A DNA stretch of 64,000 bases from Zoogloea sp041904905 (GCF_041904905.1 NZ_JAYRMI010000009.1:1-64000), one strand, 5' to 3'; counted from the first letter of the stretch, positions 6,941 to 16,285 are shown. Made by a program: numbers and translations. Notes: generated by a model from the letters alone, not told the origin.

Positions 6941-9900
6941 CTATTTCTCAATTCCTCTACTCAGCCGCCACTGCTTCACCAGAGCATAGATCGCCGGGAT
7001 CACCGCCAGGGTCAGCACCGTCGAGGAGATCATTCCGCCAACCATCGGTGCCGCGATGCGGCTCATCACCTCGGAGCCGGTGCCCGTCCCCCACATGATC
7101 GGCAAGAGGCCGGCCATGATGGCGACGACGGTCATCATCTTCGGGCGCACGCGCTCGACAGCACCTTCCATAACCGCCTCATAGAGGTCGCCGACGTTGG
7201 GGGCACGGCCGGCAGTGCGGCATGTGGTCTTCACGGCTTCCCAAGCATGATCGAGGTAGATCAGCATCACGACGCCGGTTTCTGCTGCCACGCCGGCCAG
7301 CGCGATGAACCCCACCGCCACGGCCACCGACAGGTTGTAGCCGAGCAGCCACATCAGCCACACCCCGCCGACCAGCGCGAAGGGCACCGACAGCATGACG
7401 ATCAGCGTTTCTGTGATGCGCCGGAAGTTGAGATAGAGGAGCAGGAAGATGGTCAGCAAGGTGATCGGGATGACGATCTTCATCTTCTCGATGGCACGCT
7501 CCATGAACTCGAACTGGCCGCTCCAGGTGACGTAGTAGCCCGGTGGGAACTTGATCTGCTCGGCGACAGCCTTCTTCGCATCCGCCACGTAACCGCCGAT
7601 GTCCCGGTCACGGATATCCACGAAGATATACGCCGACAACAAGGCGTTTTCCGTACGGATGCCCGGCGTGCCTTTCGCAACCGAGACCTTCGCCAGCTGC
7701 CCTAGCGGCACCATCGTGCCGCCCATGGTCGGTACGAGCACTTCGCGGGCGATCTGCTGCGGGTCGGAACGCAGCTCGCGCGGGTAGCGCACCGTCACGC
7801 CGAAACGCTCGCGGCCCTCGACAGTCGTGGTGACCATCTCGCCACCCAGCGCGCTTCCGATAACGTCCTGCAGGTCACCGACGGCCAGGCCGTAGCGGGC
7901 CAACTGCTCCCGGTCGGGCTCGATGTTGAGGTAGAAGCCACCGGTAATGCGCTCGGCAAATGCACTGGTAGTGCCAGGTACGGTCTTGACGACGGCCTCG
8001 ATCTCCTTGGCCAGCTTCTCCATTTCACCGAGATCCTTGCCGAAGACCTTGATGCCGATGGGCGTACGGATGCCGGTGGACAGCATGTCGGTGCGGGCCT
8101 TGATCGGCATCGTCCAGGCATTGGCGACGCCGGGGAACTGCAGGGCCTTGTCCATTTCTGAGATCAGCTTGTCGGTCGTCATGCCCGGCCGCCATTCGGA
8201 TTGCGGCTTGAGGTTGATGACCGTTTCGAACATCTCGGTGGGCGCTGGGTCGGTGGCGGTGTTGGCGCGGCCGGCCTTGCCGAAGACTGATTCGACTTCC
8301 GGGAAGCTCTTGATGATCTTGTCCTGGGTCTGCATCAGCTCGGCGGCCTTGGTGATCGACATGCCCGGCAGCGAGGCCGGCATGTAGAGCAAAGTGCCTT
8401 CGTTCAAGGTCGGCATGAACTCGGAGCCCAGACGGGACGCCGGATAGACCGACACGGCCAGGACAATCACCGCGAGGACGATGGTCATCTTCTTCCAGCG
8501 CATGACCGCGGCAATGATCGGCCGATACACCCAGATCAGTACCCGGTTCACTGGGTTCTTCGCCTCCGGCATGATCTTGCCGCGGATGAACAGCAGCATC
8601 AGCACCGGCACCAGGGTCACCGACAGAATCGCCGCACCGGCCATCGAGAAGGTCTTGGTGTAGGCCAGCGGCGAGAACAGCCGGCCTTCCTGGGCTTCCA
8701 GCGTGAACACCGGCAGGAAGGAGACGGTGATGATCAGGAGCGAGAAGAACAGCGCCGGGCCCACTTCCTTGCAGGCGCCCAGCATGGCTTCGAAACGTTC
8801 GGCCGTGGAGTGGCCCTCCGGCAATCGCTCCAGGTGCTTGTGGGCGTTCTCGATCATCACGATGGCCGCGTCGATCATTGCGCCGATGGCGATGGCGATG
8901 CCACCCAGGCTCATCAGGTTGGAGTTCATGCCCAACAGACGCATGGCGATGAAGGCCATCAGGACACCCACCGGCAACATCAGGATCGCCACCAGCGCGC
9001 TGCGTACATGCAGGAGGAAGACCACGCAGACCAGCGCCACGATGATCGATTCTTCGATCAGCGTGCCCTTGAGGGTTTCGATGGCCCGGTGGATCAGCTC
9101 GGAGCGGTCATAGACCGTCTGCACCGTCACGCCTTCCGGCAGGCCCGGGCCGATCTCGGCGATCTTGTCCTTCAGGTTGTGGATGACCTCCAGTGCGTTC
9201 TGGCCGTAGCGGGCCATTGCGATGCCAGCCACGACTTCGCCTTCGCCGTTCAGTTCGGTGAGGCCACGGCGTTCATCCGGTGCCAGCTCGACCCGGGCGA
9301 TGTCGCGGATCAGCACCGGCGTTCCCTTGTCGGCCTTCACCACCAGCCGTTCGATGTCCTCCCTACCACGCAGATAGCCCTTGCCGCGCACCATGTACTC
9401 GGTTTCGGCCATTTCCACTACGCGGCCGCCCACGTCTCGGTTCGAGTCGCGGATCACCTGGGCAACTTTCATCAGCGGAATGCCGTAGGCGCGCAACTTC
9501 ACCGGATCGACGGTGACCTGATAGGTCTGAACGAAGCCGCCGATGGAAGCCACTTCGGCAACACCGTGGGCCTTGGCCAGCTGGTAGCGCAGATACCAGT
9601 CCTGGATCGTGCGCAGCTCGGCGAGGGTCTTGTCCTTGGCGATCAGCGCGTACTGGTATACCCAGCCGACGCCGGTGGCGTCCGGCCCGATCTGCGGCGT
9701 GATGCCCTTGGGCATGCGCCCGGCGGCGAAGTTGAGATATTCCAGCACCCGCGAGCGGGCCCAGTAGATGTCGGTGCCGTCTTCAAAAATGATGTAAACG
9801 AAAGACGCGCCGAAGAAGGAGAAGCCGCGCACCACCTTCGACTTGGGCACCGACAGCATCGCCGTGGTGAGCGGATAAGTGACTTGGTCCTCGACCACCT

Positions 9901-10075
9901 GTGGCGCCTGGCCGGGGTATTCGGTGTAGACGATGACCTGCACGTCGGAGAGGTCGGGCAGCGCGTCGATGGGCGTGCGCAGCACCGCAAACACCCCGGT
10001 GGCGAGAATGAAAAGCGTGGCAAGCAGAACCAGGAAGCGGTTTCGGCCCGACCAGTCGATGATTTTGGCCAGCAT
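6941..10075 (-). CDS. cusA: CusA-type HME-RND heavy-metal efflux pump
   Basis: A 1044-aa inner-membrane proton-driven transporter that exports Cu(I)/Ag(I) through a CusB-CusC type channel. The start at 10075 (MLAKIIDWSGRNRF) fits the family; the frame runs upstream into the end of cusB. N-terminal helix then LRTPIDALPDLSDVQV, which is characteristic of HME-RND proteins. Later come the charged transmembrane segment GAMIDAAIVMIENAHKHLE, the periplasmic Met-containing regions, and the C-terminal repeat helices ending GGMISSTVLTLAVIPAIY. Length is normal for the family (~1040). It lies 13 bp after cusB and is followed by a coupled cytochrome gene. Cobalt/zinc/cadmium export (CzcA) is an alternative, but the CusF domain and copper context favour Cu/Ag. 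Confidence 0.93.
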   Translation of the reverse strand: MLAKIIDWSGRNRFLVLLATLFILATGVFAVLRTPIDALPDLSDVQVIVYTEYPGQAPQVVEDQVTYPLTTAMLSVPKSKVVRGFSFFGASFVYIIFEDGTDIYWARSRVLEYLNFAAGRMPKGITPQIGPDATGVGWVYQYALIAKDKTLAELRTIQDWYLRYQLAKAHGVAEVASIGGFVQTYQVTVDPVKLRAYGIPLMKVAQVIRDSNRDVGGRVVEMAETEYMVRGKGYLRGREDIERLVVKADKGTPVLIRDIARVELAPDERRGLTELNGEGEVVAGIAMARYGQNALEVIHNLKDKIAEIGPGLPEGVTVQTVYDRSELIHRAIETLKGTLIEESIIVALVCVVFLLHVRSALVAILMLPVGVLMAFIAMRLLGMNSNLMSLGGIAIAIGAMIDAAIVMIENAHKHLERLPEGHSTAERFEAMLGACKEVGPALFFSLLIITVSFLPVFTLEAQEGRLFSPLAYTKTFSMAGAAILSVTLVPVLMLLFIRGKIMPEAKNPVNRVLIWVYRPIIAAVMRWKKMTIVLAVIVLAVSVYPASRLGSEFMPTLNEGTLLYMPASLPGMSITKAAELMQTQDKIIKSFPEVESVFGKAGRANTATDPAPTEMFETVINLKPQSEWRPGMTTDKLISEMDKALQFPGVANAWTMPIKARTDMLSTGIRTPIGIKVFGKDLGEMEKLAKEIEAVVKTVPGTTSAFAERITGGFYLNIEPDREQLARYGLAVGDLQDVIGSALGGEMVTTTVEGRERFGVTVRYPRELRSDPQQIAREVLVPTMGGTMVPLGQLAKVSVAKGTPGIRTENALLSAYIFVDIRDRDIGGYVADAKKAVAEQIKFPPGYYVTWSGQFEFMERAIEKMKIVIPITLLTIFLLLYLNFRRITETLIVMLSVPFALVGGVWLMWLLGYNLSVAVAVGFIALAGVAAETGVVMLIYLDHAWEAVKTTCRTAGRAPNVGDLYEAVMEGAVERVRPKMMTVVAIMAGLLPIMWGTGTGSEVMSRIAAPMVGGMISSTVLTLAVIPAIYALVKQWRLSRGIEK

Positions 10076-10088
10076 GATGGATCCTGTG

Positions 10089-11708
10089 TCAGTGGCCTGC
10101 GTGAGGGTTGGCAGCTGGCACCGCCGTGGCGGCTTTGCCGGCAGGGGCCACCGAGGTGATAACCCATTCCCCTGGCTGGCGCTCGACGAACTCGACATCC
10201 ACCCTGGCTCCCGGCTTCAAGGCCTGCAGCAGCGATGGATTGGCAAGCTTAAACTCCATGGTCATCGCCGGCCACTTGAGGCTGGCGACCGGGCCGTGAC
10301 TCAGGCTGACCGTCCCGTCCCTGGCATCGACGCTGTCCACCGTGCCTTCAGCACGGTGCCCGGCGGCCTGGGGCGCCGCCGCAGGCTTCTCGCCGTCATT
10401 TCCGGATTTCGGCGCGCCGCCATGGCCCGAATGCCCAAAGCCGCCGACCGCGGCTTTCAGGTTGCTTTCCGCATCGATCAGGAAGTTGGCGGCGACGACG
10501 ACCTTTTCGCCGGCCTTGACGCCATCCATCACTTCAATGTGGCTTTCACTACGCCCACCCAGCTTCACGTCCCGCGGCTCGAAGCGACCTTCGCCATGCG
10601 CGATGAGGACGATCTGTCGGGTACCACTGTCGATCACCGCCGAGGTAGGAACAGTGACGACCTGTCCCTTGCGCTCCACGGGCACATCGACCTGAGCAAA
10701 CATCGCGGGCTTGAGGAGCTGGCCCGGATTGGCCAGTTCGACCCGCACCGGCACCGTCCGCGTTTCGGGATTGAGGGTCGGATAGACATAGGTCACGCGG
10801 CCTTCGAAAACCTTGTCCGGGTAGGCATTGATGCGCACCTTTGCGATGGCCCCCGTACGCACTTGAGCAATGTCCTGTTCGAACACGTCGGCCACAACCC
10901 ATACCGATGACAGGTCGGCAACTTGGTACAAGGTATCGCCCGGCATGAAGCGCATGCCCTGCAGGGCTTTCTTCTCGGTGACGACGCCAGCCACCGGCGA
11001 GCGGAAGGTTAGCGTGCGTTTGGTGGAGCCCGATTTGGCGAGTGCGCGGATCTGCTCGTCGGAGATGTCCCAATTGCGCAGGCGCAAGAGGCTGGATTCG
11101 GCGAGTTGCTGCATGCTGCTCCGCGCCTCGCTGCCGGCGTCCTTCAGTGCTTCGACACCCTGGGCGGCAATGGTGTATTCACGCTGGGCAGAGACCAGTT
11201 CCGGGCTGTACACCTCGAACAGCGGCTGGCCCTGGGCGACCGGCTGCCCAGTGACGTTCACGTGCAGGCGTTCCACGTAGCCCTCGAACTTCGGGGAGAT
11301 GGCAAAGCTGCGCCGTTCATCAATCTCGATGCGGCCAGCGGCGCGCACCTGCTTGTCGAGGGTACGCAGTTCCGCCGCCTCGGTTCGCACGCCAAGCTTT
11401 TGCACTTTCTCGGTACTGATCTTGATCGAGTTGGCGGCTGCAGGCTCGTCGTCAGCCTCCCCTTCGTAGACCGGGATGTAGTCCATCCCCATCGGGTCCT
11501 TCTTGGGCGTCGGCGAGGTGTCCGGCAGGCCCATCGGGTTGCGGTAGTACAGCAGCTTGCGTTCCTTCTTTGCACCTTCTACCGAAGGGGCTGCAACCTG
11601 ACTGGCGGCAGGTTCATGACTTGCTGTCGGCCGCTGCCCCAGCCAGTAGCCGCCACTGGCAGCCAGGGCGACCGACAGGCCGATCGCAATACCTGCGCCT
11701 GTTTTCAT
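10089..11708 (-). CDS. cusB: CusB-type adaptor with N-terminal metal-binding and C-terminal CusF domains
   Basis: A 539-aa periplasmic membrane-fusion protein linking CusA to the outer-membrane channel. An N-terminal signal anchor (residues 6-24) is followed by a heavy-metal-binding segment, YYRNPMGLPDTSPTPKKDPMGMDY, with paired PMG motifs. The central barrel, hairpin and lipoyl domains follow. After a His/Gly/Pro-rich linker, about the last 95 residues form a fused CusF-like domain (TVDSVDARDGTVSLSHGPVASLKWPAMTM, with the Trp and MTM copper ligands) ending NPHAGH. E. coli CusB (about 400 aa) lacks this fusion. Start ATG overlaps the cusC stop (ATGA). The fusion puts a copper chaperone directly on the pump, in addition to the free CusF encoded upstream. 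Confidence 0.92.
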   Translation of the reverse strand: MKTGAGIAIGLSVALAASGGYWLGQRPTASHEPAASQVAAPSVEGAKKERKLLYYRNPMGLPDTSPTPKKDPMGMDYIPVYEGEADDEPAAANSIKISTEKVQKLGVRTEAAELRTLDKQVRAAGRIEIDERRSFAISPKFEGYVERLHVNVTGQPVAQGQPLFEVYSPELVSAQREYTIAAQGVEALKDAGSEARSSMQQLAESSLLRLRNWDISDEQIRALAKSGSTKRTLTFRSPVAGVVTEKKALQGMRFMPGDTLYQVADLSSVWVVADVFEQDIAQVRTGAIAKVRINAYPDKVFEGRVTYVYPTLNPETRTVPVRVELANPGQLLKPAMFAQVDVPVERKGQVVTVPTSAVIDSGTRQIVLIAHGEGRFEPRDVKLGGRSESHIEVMDGVKAGEKVVVAANFLIDAESNLKAAVGGFGHSGHGGAPKSGNDGEKPAAAPQAAGHRAEGTVDSVDARDGTVSLSHGPVASLKWPAMTMEFKLANPSLLQALKPGARVDVEFVERQPGEWVITSVAPAGKAATAVPAANPHAGH

Positions 11709-12982
11709 AGATCTTCTCCGAGGATTCGTTCGATTTCTGCAAGGCGCATCTGCGCGTCGGCCTGAGCCTTGATACGGTTTTGACGGGCCTGACGGATCTG
11801 CCGCTGGGCGTCGAGCAAGGTGGCGAAATCGACTTTGCCGGTCTCATAACCGGCCAACGCCGCCTTGAAAGTCAGTTCGGATTGCGGCAACAAGCTGGTT
11901 GCAGCGAGGGTCTCGGTTCTGCGGGCCGCCTCGAAGCCGGACAGGTTCTCGGCCAGTTCACCCAAAACCTGGTTGGCGGTGGCGTCGCGACGGGCTTTCG
12001 CGGCTGACAACATGGCTTCCGACTCCCGCTCCTGGGCACGGCGTGAGCCCTGCTGCAAGGGCAGGTTCAGCTCGACCATCAACTCCCATTCCTTCACGGA
12101 ACCCTGGTACTGGATTGGCGAAACGCCCAGCGTGAAGTCCGGATAGCGGTTCTTGTAAGTCAGTTCGCGATTCTTTTCGGCCGAACGGATGCGTGCCTCC
12201 TCGGCAAAGAGCTGCGGGTTCTTTGTCCGCACACGCTCCTCAAGGGCCAGCGGGTCGAGTTGGGCCGGGGCCGGGAGCGTTCGCAGGCGCTCTGGCGCAG
12301 CCAGGGGGGACGCGCTGGGCCTTGCAAGGAGGGCATTCAGCCTTGCCTGGAGCTGCCGGCGTTCATTCTCGAGGGCAACCAGCTCGCTCTTCATGCCGGT
12401 CTGCTCCACCTGTGCCCGAATCACGTCCTGCTGAGCCGCCAAGCCACCTGCGTAGCGCACTTGGGCGATCTTTTCCAGGCGTGTCATCAGATCGAGGATC
12501 TCGCGGGTCAGCTGTTCATTGCGATGGACGTACTGGAGCTGGGAATAGGCTGTCTTGATCCGGGCCGCCAGTTCCGCCCAGGTTCCACTGGCACGACCTT
12601 CGGCGCCACGGGCATCGAGTTCGGCGATTTCCCGCTTGAGATCCCGCTTCCCTAGCCAGGGCACGTCCTGCATCAGCAGGTACCGCGTGCTGCCGACGCG
12701 GGCCGGCGCCAGCGTCGGGTTCTGCTCACCCATCCGGGTGATGTCGCGCAACTCAGTACGCAACTTCGGGTCGGGCAAGGCGCCGGCCGGAGTGACCCGC
12801 TCGGCGGCGGCTTCGGCCTCGTAGCGCATTGAGGCGTATTCAGGATTGCGGCTGCGGGCGAAGTCCAGCAGCGATTCAACGTTGGCGCCAAGTGGCACGT
12901 CCTGTGCCTGCGCAGCCAGACTGAATGCCCCCAGCAGCATGGCGTACAACCAACTTACGCGCGGTTTCGTACGCATCTTCAT
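11705..12982 (-). CDS. cusC: CusC-type outer-membrane efflux protein
   Basis: A 425-aa TolC-family protein forming the trimeric outer-membrane duct of the copper/silver pump. Start 12982 has an AGGGAG site; the frame extends upstream without support. The signal peptide (WLYAMLLGAFSLAAQAQ) is of ordinary type, with no lipobox. Two duplicated helical-hairpin halves follow, rich in Ala, Glu, Gln and Arg, e.g. EAEAAAERVTPAGALPDPKL and the second copy near residue 300. It is the first of three overlapping pump genes (cusCBA). Confidence 0.88.
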   Translation of the reverse strand: MKMRTKPRVSWLYAMLLGAFSLAAQAQDVPLGANVESLLDFARSRNPEYASMRYEAEAAAERVTPAGALPDPKLRTELRDITRMGEQNPTLAPARVGSTRYLLMQDVPWLGKRDLKREIAELDARGAEGRASGTWAELAARIKTAYSQLQYVHRNEQLTREILDLMTRLEKIAQVRYAGGLAAQQDVIRAQVEQTGMKSELVALENERRQLQARLNALLARPSASPLAAPERLRTLPAPAQLDPLALEERVRTKNPQLFAEEARIRSAEKNRELTYKNRYPDFTLGVSPIQYQGSVKEWELMVELNLPLQQGSRRAQERESEAMLSAAKARRDATANQVLGELAENLSGFEAARRTETLAATSLLPQSELTFKAALAGYETGKVDFATLLDAQRQIRQARQNRIKAQADAQMRLAEIERILGEDL

Positions 12983-13043
12983 TGATGAGACTCCCTGAAT
13001 ATTGTCAAACTCTGGCAATCAAAGCCACTGCACCAGAAAGCCG

Positions 13044-13229
13044 TCACTTCTTACGTCGCCCCTTGCGCTCACGCGACTGCACCTTGACGACTCTCGTCGA
13101 CTTTGGGACGGGCCGCTTTCTGAGTAGCCAGAGCACGAGCACGCCCAACATAAGTCCGGCGGCACCACCAATCATGAGCACCGCTGTCAATTGCTCATGA
13201 TTGAGAATCGATATGTCGACCCGATGCAC
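13044..13229 (-). CDS. Small single-pass membrane protein
   Basis: A 61-aa protein with one transmembrane segment (about residues 18-36, LMIGGAAGLMLGVLVLWLL) and a strongly basic tail ending RERKGRRKK. The start is GTG at 13229, 15 bp after the CusF stop; no good ribosome site is visible, so the start is uncertain. It lies between cusF and cusC in the copper operon. No family recognised. It could be a pump-associated small protein or a minor inner-membrane anchor. Confidence 0.45.
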   Translation of the reverse strand: MHRVDISILNHEQLTAVLMIGGAAGLMLGVLVLWLLRKRPVPKSTRVVKVQSRERKGRRKK

Positions 13230-13244
13230 GGCAACACGAGTAAC

Positions 13245-13583
13245 TTAGTTGCGTTCCAGATGCACCACGGTCATCGCACCGTTGATCTGATCCGCCATGA
13301 AGCGGACCTTGTCGCCGGCCTTCACCTGATCCAGCCAGGCCGGATCCTTGACGCGGAACACCATGGTCATTGCCGGCATGCCGTTGGGCAGCGGGCCATG
13401 GGACAGAGTGAGCTTGCTGGCAGACTTGTCGACCTTTTTGACGACACCATCGGTCATCTGGGCAGAAACACCGCTTTTTTCGCCGTGCATGGCGGTGTGA
13501 TCCGCATGCTCGTTGGCAGCGATGGCGGGAATGGAAAATACGGTGCCCAGCACTGTGGCAAGGACGATGAACGGAGTTTTCAT
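13245..13583 (-). CDS. cusF: CusF-type periplasmic copper chaperone
   Basis: A 112-aa exported protein. Start 13583 (MKTPFI) has an AAGGAA site; an ATG five codons upstream is less well placed. The signal peptide ends about AIAA. The mature protein begins with a His/Met segment (NEHADHTAMHGE) and has the CusF small-barrel pattern: VKKVDKSASKLTLSHGPL, then MPAMTMVFRV with the MTM ligands, and GDKVRFMAD. In E. coli CusF a Trp sits over the Cu(I) site; here the residue before PAMTM is Met rather than Trp, a difference from the CusB-fused domain (WPAMTM) in the same operon. It hands Cu(I)/Ag(I) to the pump. Positioned between DUF411 and the pump genes. Confidence 0.87.
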   Translation of the reverse strand: MKTPFIVLATVLGTVFSIPAIAANEHADHTAMHGEKSGVSAQMTDGVVKKVDKSASKLTLSHGPLPNGMPAMTMVFRVKDPAWLDQVKAGDKVRFMADQINGAMTVVHLERN

Positions 13584-13613
13584 GGAAATTTCCTTCATGA
13601 GAGATATCGGATA

Positions 13614-14045
13614 TCAGTGATGGGCAAACACGTTGGTCGAACCATCCGCTTTGACGAGTAACGTTTCGTAGGGCATCGGCTTCGCACTTTCCATGCCGGG
13701 GGAGCCCGGCGGCATAGAGGGAACGGCCAAGCCAACGGCCTTGGGCTTCTCTTTCAGCAGGCGCTGGACATCCGCTGCCGGTACATGCCCCTCGATAAGG
13801 TAGCCGCCGACCTTGGCCGTGTGGCACGACCCGTACGCTTCGGGCATGCCGAGCTTCTTGCGCTGTCCCGGAACGTCTTCCACGTCATGCGTCTTCACGT
13901 CGAAGCCCTGGGCACGCATGTGTTCCACCCACTTACCGCAGCAACCGCAATACGGGCTCTTGTACACATCGACCGGGGCTCCGGCCAGGACGGTGCCCGC
14001 CATCAGGCCCAGCACGGACGACAAGATCAGCGTCTGCAGTTTCAT
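13614..14045 (-). CDS. DUF411 periplasmic metal-binding protein
   Basis: A 143-aa exported protein with a signal peptide cleaved near VLAGA, then the DUF411 hallmark VYKSPYCGCCGKWVEHM (Cys-Gly-Cys-Cys cluster), GSCHTAKVGGY with a further Cys-His, and IEGHVP. The tail contains two Met-rich stretches and ends AHH. DUF411 proteins accompany copper and silver resistance genes and are thought to bind metal through the Cys cluster; a precise function is not established. It is the first gene of the operon that continues cusF-cusCBA and lies 69 bp downstream of the copper-regulator box at 14114. Confidence 0.87.
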   Translation of the reverse strand: MKLQTLILSSVLGLMAGTVLAGAPVDVYKSPYCGCCGKWVEHMRAQGFDVKTHDVEDVPGQRKKLGMPEAYGSCHTAKVGGYLIEGHVPAADVQRLLKEKPKAVGLAVPSMPPGSPGMESAKPMPYETLLVKADGSTNVFAHH

Positions 14046-14113
14046 GACGATTCCTTTGGTGATTGGGATGGCTCATTCTGGCAAGCGCACACCGACGGGA
14101 AGCTGTCCTGAAA

Positions 14114-14129
14114 ATTACATTTTTGTAAT
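14114..14129. promoter_or_regulatory. Copper-regulator (CusR/CopR-type) box
   Basis: ATTACATTTTTGTAAT is a perfect ATTACA-N4-TGTAAT inverted repeat of the kind bound by CusR/CopR/PcoR response regulators. It lies 69 bp upstream of the DUF411 gene and so should control the DUF411-cusF-cusCBA-cytochrome operon. It is nearly identical to the box at 18135. Confidence 0.82.
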
Positions 14130-14153
14130 CTTCAGGCAAAGGCGCTACAGCCC

Positions 14154-14810
14154 TCAGTGCGTGTGCTTGAAGCCGGGCGGATGCGTGTGCCCCTTCTTCT
14201 CTACTACGGCGGGAGAGACGGGTTCATCCTTGGTATGGTCGCCATGAGCATCATGGGCATCAAGCCCGCCATGGCTGTGTCCTTCGCTGGATGCAACAAG
14301 CGCCGTGTAGTCCGCCGCAGTTTGCCCGGGCAGCTTCTGAAGAAAAGCGACCAGATCCCAGATCGCTTCATCCTCCATCCCGCCCTTCGACCAGGCAGGC
14401 ATGCCTGAGGCCTTGATCCCGTGCTTGATGATCCAGAACTGACGGGCCTGGGCCAATTCGGGATCGAGCGCAGCTTCGGGCTTGATGGTCAGCTTTGGGG
14501 GCGTCGGATAAAGCCCTTTCCGGATCTCCGCGTCCTCTGCTTCCGGGGACAAGTGACATCCCACACACATTGCATCGTAGTTACCCGAGCCCCGGCGGAC
14601 TCGTTCCGGATTTGTCAGATCAGCAGGCGGCTGGATCTCACTTGCGCGTACTGCAATGGAGCGCTCACGAGCGAACTCGAGCAAACGATAGGTCAGCGGG
14701 TGATGAGGCTCGTCGGCGGCGACGTTGATGGCGCCGGAGTAAAGAAGGACGGCCCCTGAAGCCGCACCCAGGGCAGCCAGAACCGCCAGGGTGATCAGAG
14801 TCTTGTTCAT
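14154..14810 (-). CDS. c-type cytochrome with His-rich tail
   Basis: A 218-aa protein with an N-terminal hydrophobic export signal or anchor (ITLAVLAALGAASGAVLLYSG) and one haem motif CVGCH near residues 83-87. A later SGMPAW probably provides the axial Met near residue 138. The last ~45 residues are an extended His-rich tail (GHSHGG, HDAHGDH, GHTHPPGFKHTH) typical of metal binding. It is the last gene of the oxidase operon, 37 bp after the multicopper oxidase. The combination suggests a cytochrome that takes electrons during Cu(I) oxidation and buffers copper, which is inference from context. Confidence 0.82.
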   Translation of the reverse strand: MNKTLITLAVLAALGAASGAVLLYSGAINVAADEPHHPLTYRLLEFARERSIAVRASEIQPPADLTNPERVRRGSGNYDAMCVGCHLSPEAEDAEIRKGLYPTPPKLTIKPEAALDPELAQARQFWIIKHGIKASGMPAWSKGGMEDEAIWDLVAFLQKLPGQTAADYTALVASSEGHSHGGLDAHDAHGDHTKDEPVSPAVVEKKGHTHPPGFKHTH

Positions 14811-14847
14811 GATGGGGTTCCTCAGTGCTTGTTATCGTGACTGGAGC

Positions 14848-16269
14848 TCAGTGACCGGAGTGCGGGCCAGGCTTTCGGACCTGCACTTCCGTTGCTGCGG
14901 GCTTGCCCGTTGCCGGCATGGATTGTCCCCCCTGGGTTCTTGCGCGCGGCGGCTCAGCGGCGGGCCCAGTCCATTCATAGGCGCGAGTGCCGGGAGGTTG
15001 CTTGTACCAGCCGGGGTCGGAGTAATCGCCGACCTTCTGCTCGGCACGGACTTTCAGGACCGTGAACATGCCGCCCATCTCTACCGCGCCATAGGGGCCT
15101 TGGCCCGTCATCATCGGAAGGGTGTTGTCCGGCAGCGGCATTTCCATTTCACCCATATCGGCCATTCCACGCTCGCCCATCACCATGTAGTCGGGAATGA
15201 GATCGGTGATCTGCTTGGCGGCCTCCCGGTGATCGACCCCGATCATCGTCGGCACGTCGTGGCCCATCGCATTCATCGTGTGGTGGCTCTTGTGGCAATG
15301 GAAAGCCCAGTCACCGGCTTCGTTCGCGATGAACTCGACCTGACGCATCTGCCCGACGGCGATGTCGGTCGTCACTTCCGGCCAGCGCGACCCCTTGGGT
15401 GTCGGGCCACCATCGGTGCCTGTGACCGTGAATTCGTGGCCGTGCAGGTGAATCGGATGATTCGTCATCGTCAGGTTGCCGACGCGGATACGTACCCGGT
15501 CGTTCTGGCGCACATTGAGGGAGTCGATGCCCGGAAAGGCCCGGCTGTTGAAGGTCCACAGGTTGAAATCGAGCATCGTGTTCACCTTCGGCGTGTAACT
15601 GCCGGGATCGATGTCGTAGGCGTTGAGGAGGAAGCAGAAGTCCCGGTCCACCTCGTCGATGAGCGGATGCTTGTCCTTCGGATGGGTGACCCAGAAGCCC
15701 ATCATGCCCATCGCCATCTGGGTCATCTCATCGGCGTGGGGGTGATACATGAAGGTACCGGGCCGGCGTGCCACGAACTCGTAGACGAAGGTCTTGCCGG
15801 GGGGGATCTGAGGTTGGTTGAGTCCGCCGACACCATCCATTCCGCTAGGCAGGCGTTGCCCGTGCCAATGAATGGTGGTGTGTTCGGGCAAGCGGTTGGT
15901 GACGAAGATGCGGACCCGGTCGCCTTCAACCACTTCAATCGTCGGGCCGGGACTTTGTCCGTTGTAACCCCACAGGTGGGCATTCATGCCGGGAGCGATC
16001 TCCCGGACGACGGGCTCGGCCACGAGATGAAACTCCTTGACACCCTTGTTCATGCGCCACGGCAGCGTCCAGCCGTTGAGAGTGACCACCGGGTTATAGG
16101 GTCGCCCCGCGCCTGTGTTGCCTCGTGGGAGATGCGGAGGCGCCGTGTTCGGATCCTCCTTCATTATGAGTTCAGGTAGTGCCGCCATGGCGACGGGACT
16201 GACCGAGGCCGCGGCCACGGCGCCGCCGGTCAGGCCCAGGCTTTGGATGAATGCGCGACGGGATGTCAT
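14848..16269 (-). CDS. Tat-exported multicopper oxidase (CopA/PcoA class)
   Basis: A 473-aa periplasmic multicopper oxidase, likely a Cu(I) oxidase. The N-terminus MTSRRAFIQSLGLTGGA is a twin-arginine signal. All copper-ligand blocks are present: HWHG at 134-137, HPH at 176-178, HPIHLHGH at 271-278 and HCHKSHHTMNAM at 324-335. A Met-rich stretch (MGERGMADMGEMEMP) near 365-380 resembles copper-binding loops of CueO and PcoA. The protein ends GPHSGH. It is shorter than PcoA (about 600 aa). It is the third gene of an operon starting at 18037, 16 bp after the TolC-like gene. The symbol is left blank because copA is also used for the ATPase. Confidence 0.9.
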   Translation of the reverse strand: MTSRRAFIQSLGLTGGAVAAASVSPVAMAALPELIMKEDPNTAPPHLPRGNTGAGRPYNPVVTLNGWTLPWRMNKGVKEFHLVAEPVVREIAPGMNAHLWGYNGQSPGPTIEVVEGDRVRIFVTNRLPEHTTIHWHGQRLPSGMDGVGGLNQPQIPPGKTFVYEFVARRPGTFMYHPHADEMTQMAMGMMGFWVTHPKDKHPLIDEVDRDFCFLLNAYDIDPGSYTPKVNTMLDFNLWTFNSRAFPGIDSLNVRQNDRVRIRVGNLTMTNHPIHLHGHEFTVTGTDGGPTPKGSRWPEVTTDIAVGQMRQVEFIANEAGDWAFHCHKSHHTMNAMGHDVPTMIGVDHREAAKQITDLIPDYMVMGERGMADMGEMEMPLPDNTLPMMTGQGPYGAVEMGGMFTVLKVRAEQKVGDYSDPGWYKQPPGTRAYEWTGPAAEPPRARTQGGQSMPATGKPAATEVQVRKPGPHSGH

Positions 16270-16285
16270 CGGGTGTCCTTTCGGT

